A stretch of DNA of 64,000 nt, taken from contig CAZTOW010000001.1 in NCBI GenBank assembly GCA_964615375.1, positions 310,001-374,000 of the forward strand, read 5' to 3'. The DNA comes from CAZKWG01 sp964615375. GTDB lineage: Bacteria > Myxococcota_A > UBA796 > CAZKWG01. The notes under the pieces are model-generated. The model did no database searches. It was not told the origin of the DNA and saw nothing but the letters and a program-made list of their open reading frames with translations. Both the position numbers and the translations under genes were made by a program. This document shows, in pieces, positions 59,090-64,000 of the stretch (position 1 is its first letter; every line of letters begins with the position of its first letter).

Positions 59090-60685
59090 GTGTCTGGCAT
59101 CTTCGAGACCCCATCCCACGATCTGGTGACCCGGAGCCTCCGCGAGCGCGCGCAGGCCCGGCTCAGCGCCCTCTCCGACGAGCGCCTCTACGGCGCCCTG
59201 GCCGAGGCCGTGTACCTGGAGCGCAAGCGCTTCGCCGCGGGGGACGAGCCCGCGGAGGGGGAGGGCGACGGCATCGAGGCCCTCGCCCGCGCGCTCCACC
59301 ACGGGCGCCCCGAGCAGGAGCGCGCGGCCCTCGATCTCGTGGCGCTCTACGCGCGCGAGGTCCACAACCGCTTCTCGCCGCGGACCTACACCTTCGCCAC
59401 GCGCTTCCTGCCGGGCCTGCTGACCCGCGTGCTCACGGCGAGCCAGCCCATGGACCTGCTGGGCGGGGACTTCGACCCGGCGAGCCGGATCGTGGTGAGC
59501 GGCCCGCTGGACACGCTGCGCGGGCTGGCGGAGACCCACACCTTCATCGTGGCGCCCACGCACGTCTCCAACCTGGACAGCCCGCTGCTGGGGTACGCGC
59601 TCTACGCCGCGGGGCTGCCGCCCGTGGTCTACGGGGCGGGGCTCAACCTCTTCTCCAACCCGGCGATGGCCTTCTTCATGAGCCGCCTCGGCGCGTACAC
59701 CGTGGACCGCCGCAAGAAGCACGGGCTCTACAAGGAGGTGTTGAAGGACTACTCCATCGAGGTGCTCTCCCGGCGCTGCCACTCGCTCTTCTTCCCGGGG
59801 GGCACGCGCAGCCGCTCGGGCCGCGTGGAGACGAAGCTGAAGAAGGGCCTGCTGGGCACGGGGCTCAGCGCCTGGCAGGAGGGCCTGGAGCGCGGGCGGC
59901 CGGACCCCGAGATCCTGGTGGTTCCCTGCGTGCTCTCGTGCAGCCTGGTCCTGGAGGCGGAGACCCTCATCGAGGAGAGCCTGAAGGAGGAGGGGCGCCA
60001 GCGCTACATCATCTCGGACGACGAGTTCGCCGACAGCCGCGCGGTGGCGAGCTTCGGGCGCCGCGTGCTGGCCATGGACGCGAGCGTCCACGTCCGCTTC
60101 TCCGACCCCCTCGACGTCTTCGGCAACCCGGTGGACCAGGACGGCGTGAGCCTGGACGTCCGCGGGCAGCACGTCGATCGCCGTGGGTACATCACCGACC
60201 ACGAGGGGCGGGTGGTCCGCGACGAGCAGCGCGACCACGTTTACACCGAGGGGTTGGCGCGGGCCATCGAGCGGAGCTACCTGCGGGACAACACGGCGCT
60301 GTCCACCCACGTCGCGGCGTTCTCCGCCTGGAACCTCCTGCGCGCGGCCCACCCGCGGCTGGACGTCTACCAGACGGCCCTGCTCTCCCCCGCCGAGCGA
60401 GGGCTCTCCGCAGGGGCGCTGCTGGCGGCGATGGGGCGGGTGATCTCGCGGCTGGAGCGCATGCAGTCCGAGGGGCGCGTGCGGAGCGCCCTGCCCGCGG
60501 GGGGCGCGGTGGCGGTGCTGGAGGAGGCGCTGCAGCGCTTCGCCAGCTTCCACACGCGGCGCGCGCTGGCGCGGCACGGGGAGGACCAGGTGCTGGTGGA
60601 TCCCAAGCTCGCGTTGTACTATTCCAACCGGCTGGTAGGCTACGGGCTCGAGGCCGAGGTCTCGGGACGCGGAGGCGGCGCATGA
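59090..60685 (+). CDS. Glycerol-3-phosphate O-acyltransferase, PlsB-like
   Basis: The GTG at 59090 follows GGGAG at five bases; 531 residues result. The acyltransferase block has the catalytic HVSNLD (His158, Asp163), then a glycerol-phosphate-binding-like FFPGGTRSRSG (235-245). In PlsB relatives this second motif is EGTRSR; here the Glu is Gly. The length is shorter than E. coli PlsB (about 800), and it resembles the actinobacterial or plant-type membrane-associated acyltransferases. It should acylate glycerol-3-phosphate, the first step of phospholipid synthesis, at the inner membrane. The stop overlaps the ATG of the GpsA-like gene, which would supply its substrate. Confidence 0.82.
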   Translation: MSGIFETPSHDLVTRSLRERAQARLSALSDERLYGALAEAVYLERKRFAAGDEPAEGEGDGIEALARALHHGRPEQERAALDLVALYAREVHNRFSPRTYTFATRFLPGLLTRVLTASQPMDLLGGDFDPASRIVVSGPLDTLRGLAETHTFIVAPTHVSNLDSPLLGYALYAAGLPPVVYGAGLNLFSNPAMAFFMSRLGAYTVDRRKKHGLYKEVLKDYSIEVLSRRCHSLFFPGGTRSRSGRVETKLKKGLLGTGLSAWQEGLERGRPDPEILVVPCVLSCSLVLEAETLIEESLKEEGRQRYIISDDEFADSRAVASFGRRVLAMDASVHVRFSDPLDVFGNPVDQDGVSLDVRGQHVDRRGYITDHEGRVVRDEQRDHVYTEGLARAIERSYLRDNTALSTHVAAFSAWNLLRAAHPRLDVYQTALLSPAERGLSAGALLAAMGRVISRLERMQSEGRVRSALPAGGAVAVLEEALQRFASFHTRRALARHGEDQVLVDPKLALYYSNRLVGYGLEAEVSGRGGGA

Positions 60686-61575
60686 TCGTGGGGATTCTCG
60701 GCAGCGGAGCCTGGGGTCGGGCGCTCGCCACCCTGGTCGCGGAGGCGGGTCATCAGCCCAGGCTGGGCTACCGGGGTCAGCCTCCGGGCGGCTTCCCGGG
60801 GAGCCCCAACCTGACGGCCCTGGTGGCCGAGTGCGAGCTGGCCCTGGTGGCGGTGCCGCCGGCCTCGGTGCGCGAGGTGATCCGGGCGGCGAAGCCGGGC
60901 CCGCACAGCCGGGTGGTGGTGGCGACGCGCGGCCTGGAGCCCGAGACCGGCACCTGGCTCTCCGAGGTGGTCAAGCAGGAGAGCGCCTGCCTGCGCGTGG
61001 GGGCCATGTCCGGCCCGGCGCTGGCGGCGGAGGTGCTCAAGCGGCGCCCCTCGGCCCTGGTCGTGGCGAGCGCCTTCGACGAGGTGTGCGCGCACACCCA
61101 GACGGCCCTGCACTCCTCCCTCTGCCGGGTCTACACGAGCCACGATCTCCGCGGCGTGGAGCTGGCCGGGGCCCTGGTGCAGGTGCTGGCGGCGGTCATC
61201 GGCGTGGCGGACGGGCTGGATCTGGGCATCGGCGTCCGCGGCGTCGTGGTCTCCCGCGGGCTGGCCGAGGGGGCCCGGCTGGGGGCGGCGCTCGGGGCCA
61301 ACCCGCTCACGCTGTCCGGGCTCTCGGGGGTCGGCGACCTGATGAGCTGCGCCTCGCACCCAGACTCGCCCACCTACGCCGCGGGGCTCCGCATCGGGCG
61401 GACCGGCAAGGCGGAGCCGGAGATCGCGCGGCTGTGCACCTCGCTGGTCACCCTGGCGCGCCAGCACAAGGTGAACCTGCCGCTGACCGAGGCGGTGGCC
61501 GCCATCGCGGGCGGGAAGCTGCAGCCCCGGCTGGCCCTGGACGCGCTCATGCGGCGTGAGGCCACCGCCGAGTAG
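60682..61575 (+). CDS. GpsA-like glycerol-3-phosphate dehydrogenase homologue with altered catalytic residues
   Basis: The ATG at 60682 is in the ATGA overlap with the acyltransferase gene. The 297-residue protein has the dinucleotide motif GILGSGAWGRAL (4-15), the SGPALAAEV segment (110-118) and ELAGALVQVLAAVIGVADGL (160-179), the usual GpsA order. Canonical enzymes have Lys in GALKNV as catalytic base; here it is Val166. The late motif around TC....SRN reads SCASHPDSPTYAAG, without the Arg-Asn pair that binds substrate. It may therefore be non-catalytic, use a different substrate, or regulate the coupled acyltransferase. It is also shorter than typical GpsA (about 330). Confidence 0.83.
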   Translation: MIVGILGSGAWGRALATLVAEAGHQPRLGYRGQPPGGFPGSPNLTALVAECELALVAVPPASVREVIRAAKPGPHSRVVVATRGLEPETGTWLSEVVKQESACLRVGAMSGPALAAEVLKRRPSALVVASAFDEVCAHTQTALHSSLCRVYTSHDLRGVELAGALVQVLAAVIGVADGLDLGIGVRGVVVSRGLAEGARLGAALGANPLTLSGLSGVGDLMSCASHPDSPTYAAGLRIGRTGKAEPEIARLCTSLVTLARQHKVNLPLTEAVAAIAGGKLQPRLALDALMRREATAE

Positions 61576-61579
61576 GCGC

Positions 61580-62740
61580 TCAGCGGACCAGGAGCCGCAG
61601 ACCGCGGATGGCGGCCTCCTCGTCCGCCGCCAGGACCTGCATGCTCTCGGCGAGCTCCTCGAAGATGGCGCGGACGCCGGCCGCGTCCAGGGGGAAGTCG
61701 CGCTCGATGGTCGCGCGCAGCTCCTGGTAGCGATCCCGGATGGTCAGGAGCTCGGCCGTGGCCTCCTGGCCCCGCTCCCGGAGCAGGTCGAGGCGGGTGA
61801 GCAGAAGGCGCCGGAGCTCGGCCAGGGGAGGGCAGCTCGAGGGGAGCGCCGCGTCGGCGACGGCCCCCCAGCCCCCGGCGAGGGCCTCGTAGCGGTCCAC
61901 CGCCTCGCCGAGGTCCGGCCCCTGGAGGATGGCCCCGGCCTCCTGGAGGAACTCGGCGAACATCGCCCGGCCCGCCTGCGGCCCCACCTCGCTGAGCTCG
62001 ATGGCGGAGAAGAGCGCCAGCAGCGCGCCCAGCAGGGGGGCTCCGGGGGCGAAGCGCCGCTCCCAGCCCTCTTCGGCGCCCGCCCCGGCCACGCTGTCCG
62101 CCAGGCGCGCGAGCGCCCGGTAGCCGAAGGTGTGGCGGGGGTGCGGCGGGTCGATCATGCGGTCGCAGCAGGCGCGCAGGCCGCCCTCCAGCGCCTTGGG
62201 CAGATCCACCGGGGCGGCCGGCGCGCTGACGCAGGCGCTGAGGTGCCCCCCGGCGCCGACGGCGACCAGGGCGGACAGGGGCAGCCGGGCCGGCGATCGG
62301 GCCACGTCCGCGAGGAGCGCCGTGGCCTCATCGCCTGTACCGTCCACGCTGTAGACCACGCCCATGTACCCGGGCTCCCCGATCCCGGGCCAGCCCAGGT
62401 GGGGGATGGTCTCCGCGCCGGCGCACACGATGACGGGCTCGCCGCGCTCGAGGGGGCGCAGGAGGTTGTCGCGGGCGACGGAGGCGCAGCTCGCGTGACG
62501 GAAGGAAGCGGGCAGCCCCAGCCGCACGCAGAGCGACTGGAGGGGCTCGCAGGAGAGGCCCTTGTAGCGCGGCCCCAGGTCCAGCCGGAGGGAGGCCCCC
62601 GCGGGGGTCTCCACGAGGTTGTACATGGCCCCGATCCCGCCCGCGACGCCGAAGAGCAGCGTCTCCGAGAGGGGCGCGGAGGTCTGCCGGCCGATGACCC
62701 GGTAGTGGCAGGCCACGTGACGAAGCGCCGACAGCTTCAT
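61580..62740 (-). CDS. BtrH-like protein (N-terminal BtrH and DUF4872-type domains)
   Basis: From ATG 62740 the product has 386 residues. The N-terminal part matches the BtrH pattern: H.ACHYRVI, then APLSETLLFGVAGGIGAMYNL, and a Cys/His arrangement as in butirosin BtrH-type acyltransferases. The C-terminal part is helical, like DUF4872. BtrH transfers an acyl group from an acyl carrier protein in aminoglycoside synthesis; relatives lie in many non-antibiotic loci. No carrier protein is encoded nearby. The start is uncertain (62779 ATG and an earlier TTG are alternatives) and no Shine-Dalgarno sequence decides. It is convergent with the GpsA-like gene, with four bases between the stops. Confidence 0.68.
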   Translation of the reverse strand: MKLSALRHVACHYRVIGRQTSAPLSETLLFGVAGGIGAMYNLVETPAGASLRLDLGPRYKGLSCEPLQSLCVRLGLPASFRHASCASVARDNLLRPLERGEPVIVCAGAETIPHLGWPGIGEPGYMGVVYSVDGTGDEATALLADVARSPARLPLSALVAVGAGGHLSACVSAPAAPVDLPKALEGGLRACCDRMIDPPHPRHTFGYRALARLADSVAGAGAEEGWERRFAPGAPLLGALLALFSAIELSEVGPQAGRAMFAEFLQEAGAILQGPDLGEAVDRYEALAGGWGAVADAALPSSCPPLAELRRLLLTRLDLLRERGQEATAELLTIRDRYQELRATIERDFPLDAAGVRAIFEELAESMQVLAADEEAAIRGLRLLVR

Positions 62741-62891
62741 CAACGTGCCACCGAACTGTCTGTAGTTCTCGACCACCATCACGGAGCGGGCCTCAGCGCC
62801 TTCGGCGTACAGCTTAGGCCACGGGGCGCTCCCGCAGGCTGGCAGGGGGGTCGGATCTGCCTGCAAGGGGGACTTTTCTGTTCATCCAAGA

Positions 62892-63986
62892 TCAGAATGT
62901 CCCGTGCCCGATGGGCGCGCCCAGGTCGACCCCGAGGCTGAACGCGAGCTCTCCGTCTACGGCGGTGCCCCCCACGCGCACCCCGAGGCCGCCGAACTCC
63001 AGCCGGGTGTAGCCCCCCGGGCTCAGGACGGAGGGCTCGGGGAGGACCAGCCCGTCCTCGTCCGCGCGGTAGGTGTCGATCAGCGTGAGGCTCGGGCCGA
63101 GCTCGAGCGAGGTGCTCCAGCGCCCGCGGCCCACGCGCGCCCGCGCGCCGAGGTCCGCGCCCATGCTCGGGTAGCGGGAGCGGCCGAAGGCCCCCGCCAG
63201 GCTCTCCGCCCCGGAGGGCAGCCCGGCGGAGACGGTCAGGACCACCCGATCGCGGAGGGTGGCGGTCCCGCGCGCCGTCCAGGTGAGCGCGTCGCCCACC
63301 CCGAGCAGGCTCGTCAGGCCCACGGAGACCGAGAGCTCTCCGCCGAACGGGGAGAGGGGCTTCGGCTCGGCCATCAGCTCCCGGAGGAGCTCGGCGTTCA
63401 CGGCGAAGGCGAGGTTGTCTCCCCCCAGCTTGCGGCTGACGATGCCGACGATCCGGCCGTCGGCGTCCACCACCGGCCCGCCGGAATTCCCCGGGTTCAG
63501 GGCCGCGTCCGTCTGCAGGTAGCGCTCGCCCGTGTTGCTGACGACGCCCTCGGTCACCGACCAGCGCAGGAGCCCGCGCATGCCCTCGCTGCTCTCGGCG
63601 AGCGGCGCGTAGGGGTGGCCGAGCCCGTAGACGCGCGCTCCGCGGAGGGGGGTGTCCTGGCGGATCTCCAGCGGGGGAGGACCGCCTTTCGCCACGGCCA
63701 GGTCAGGGACGGAGACCAGGGCGATGTCCTGCCGGGGCCGCCCGGCGATGGCGCGGCCGATGGCGAAGCGGCCGTCCTCCAGCTCCACCCGGGGGCGCCG
63801 CCCGCTGGCGACGCAGTGGTAGGCGGTGGCGACCGTGCCCTGCTCGTCCACGACCACTCCCGAGCACCAGCCGGGGCCGGTCACCAGCATGACCACGCTG
63901 TCCAGCCAGCGCTCGATCTGGGCGGGATCAGCGTCTCCGGGGGCGGGTTCGGCGAGCGCGAGCGCGCTGAGCAGGAGCAGCGACAT
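62892..63986 (-). CDS. Trypsin-like protease with a beta-rich, barrel-like C-terminal domain
   Basis: A short signal peptide (about 1-13, ending ALAE) precedes a chymotrypsin-fold protease domain (30-205) with His57 in TAYHC, Asp87 in DIALVSV and Ser168 in GNSGGP, like DegP/HtrA-type S1C enzymes. Where HtrA proteins have PDZ domains, this protein has a 150-residue region of alternating hydrophobic strands rich in Gly, Leu and Val (215-364). It ends GAPIGHGTF, with terminal Phe as in outer-membrane barrels. It may be a protease held at, or inserted in, the outer membrane. The 5' end lies 14 bases from the window edge, so the promoter is not visible. Confidence 0.85.
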   Translation of the reverse strand: MSLLLLSALALAEPAPGDADPAQIERWLDSVVMLVTGPGWCSGVVVDEQGTVATAYHCVASGRRPRVELEDGRFAIGRAIAGRPRQDIALVSVPDLAVAKGGPPPLEIRQDTPLRGARVYGLGHPYAPLAESSEGMRGLLRWSVTEGVVSNTGERYLQTDAALNPGNSGGPVVDADGRIVGIVSRKLGGDNLAFAVNAELLRELMAEPKPLSPFGGELSVSVGLTSLLGVGDALTWTARGTATLRDRVVLTVSAGLPSGAESLAGAFGRSRYPSMGADLGARARVGRGRWSTSLELGPSLTLIDTYRADEDGLVLPEPSVLSPGGYTRLEFGGLGVRVGGTAVDGELAFSLGVDLGAPIGHGTF

Positions 63987-64000
63987 CCGGGCCTGTATAA

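Noticed and set aside
59062..60681. In-frame extension of the GpsA-like frame across the acyltransferase gene, which would give 837 residues
   Set aside because: The extension is Arg/Gly/Ala-rich shadow sequence; the GpsA-like protein clearly starts at the ATG in the overlap (60682).

Overview
The window is GC-rich bacterial DNA (estimated by eye near 70%). It is dense with short secreted lipoproteins, MopE-type Ca-binding motifs, Gly-Glu repeat surface proteins, a TonB receptor with a carboxypeptidase-like plug extension and an apparent sigma54 promoter. This combination points to a Myxococcota (former Deltaproteobacteria) lineage or a close relative. No rRNA, tRNA or CRISPR array was recognised. 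Metabolism visible here: pyruvate:ferredoxin oxidoreductase, quinolinate synthase, fatty acyl-CoA ligase, phospholipid acyltransfer and nitrous oxide respiration, suggesting a facultative or microaerobic life style.

Layout. 0-9.1 kb: an unknown protein cut by the window edge, a CotH-like lipoprotein, a trypsin-like lipoprotein, then nifJ with a dihydroorotate-dehydrogenase-like partner. 9.1-21.2 kb: an accessory island scattered with MITE/REP-like repeats. It carries a complete type I restriction-modification operon (hsdR-hsdM-hsdS), two Gly-Glu-repeat beta-helix lipoproteins and, between them, a DUF1016/YhcG-like nuclease gene in a segment flanked by a 24-bp direct repeat. 21.3-24.2 kb: a membrane protein remnant, a large regulator-like protein and a small secreted protein.

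24.2-32.4 kb: the most unusual locus, six co-directional tightly packed genes. They encode a UPF0114 membrane protein, a dynamin-like GTPase with membrane segments, an M48 metalloprotease, a second dynamin-like GTPase, a 236-residue helical protein and a third dynamin-like GTPase. An M48 protease beside dynamins recalls the mitochondrial OMA1/OPA1 pair; the analogy is inference.

32.4-47.1 kb: nadA; a sulfatase-fold/TPR protein lacking the catalytic nucleophile; a lipoprotein; two adjacent P-loop ATPases, one NACHT type (candidate conflict system); an AraC regulator with a small outer-membrane barrel; a lipoprotein; a decayed gene; a glutaredoxin-like protein; a hydrolase; an acyl-CoA ligase. 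47.1-57.4 kb: a clade II nitrous oxide reductase region read leftward (TIG lipoprotein, TonB receptor, nosD, then nosZ, cytochrome c, four-Cys membrane protein, nosF, nosL, nosY), with a near-consensus sigma54 promoter before nosZ. 57.5-64 kb: a DUF1444-like protein, a lipoprotein, an acyltransferase translationally coupled to a GpsA homologue lacking key catalytic residues, a BtrH-like protein, and a trypsin-like protease with a beta-rich C-terminal domain.
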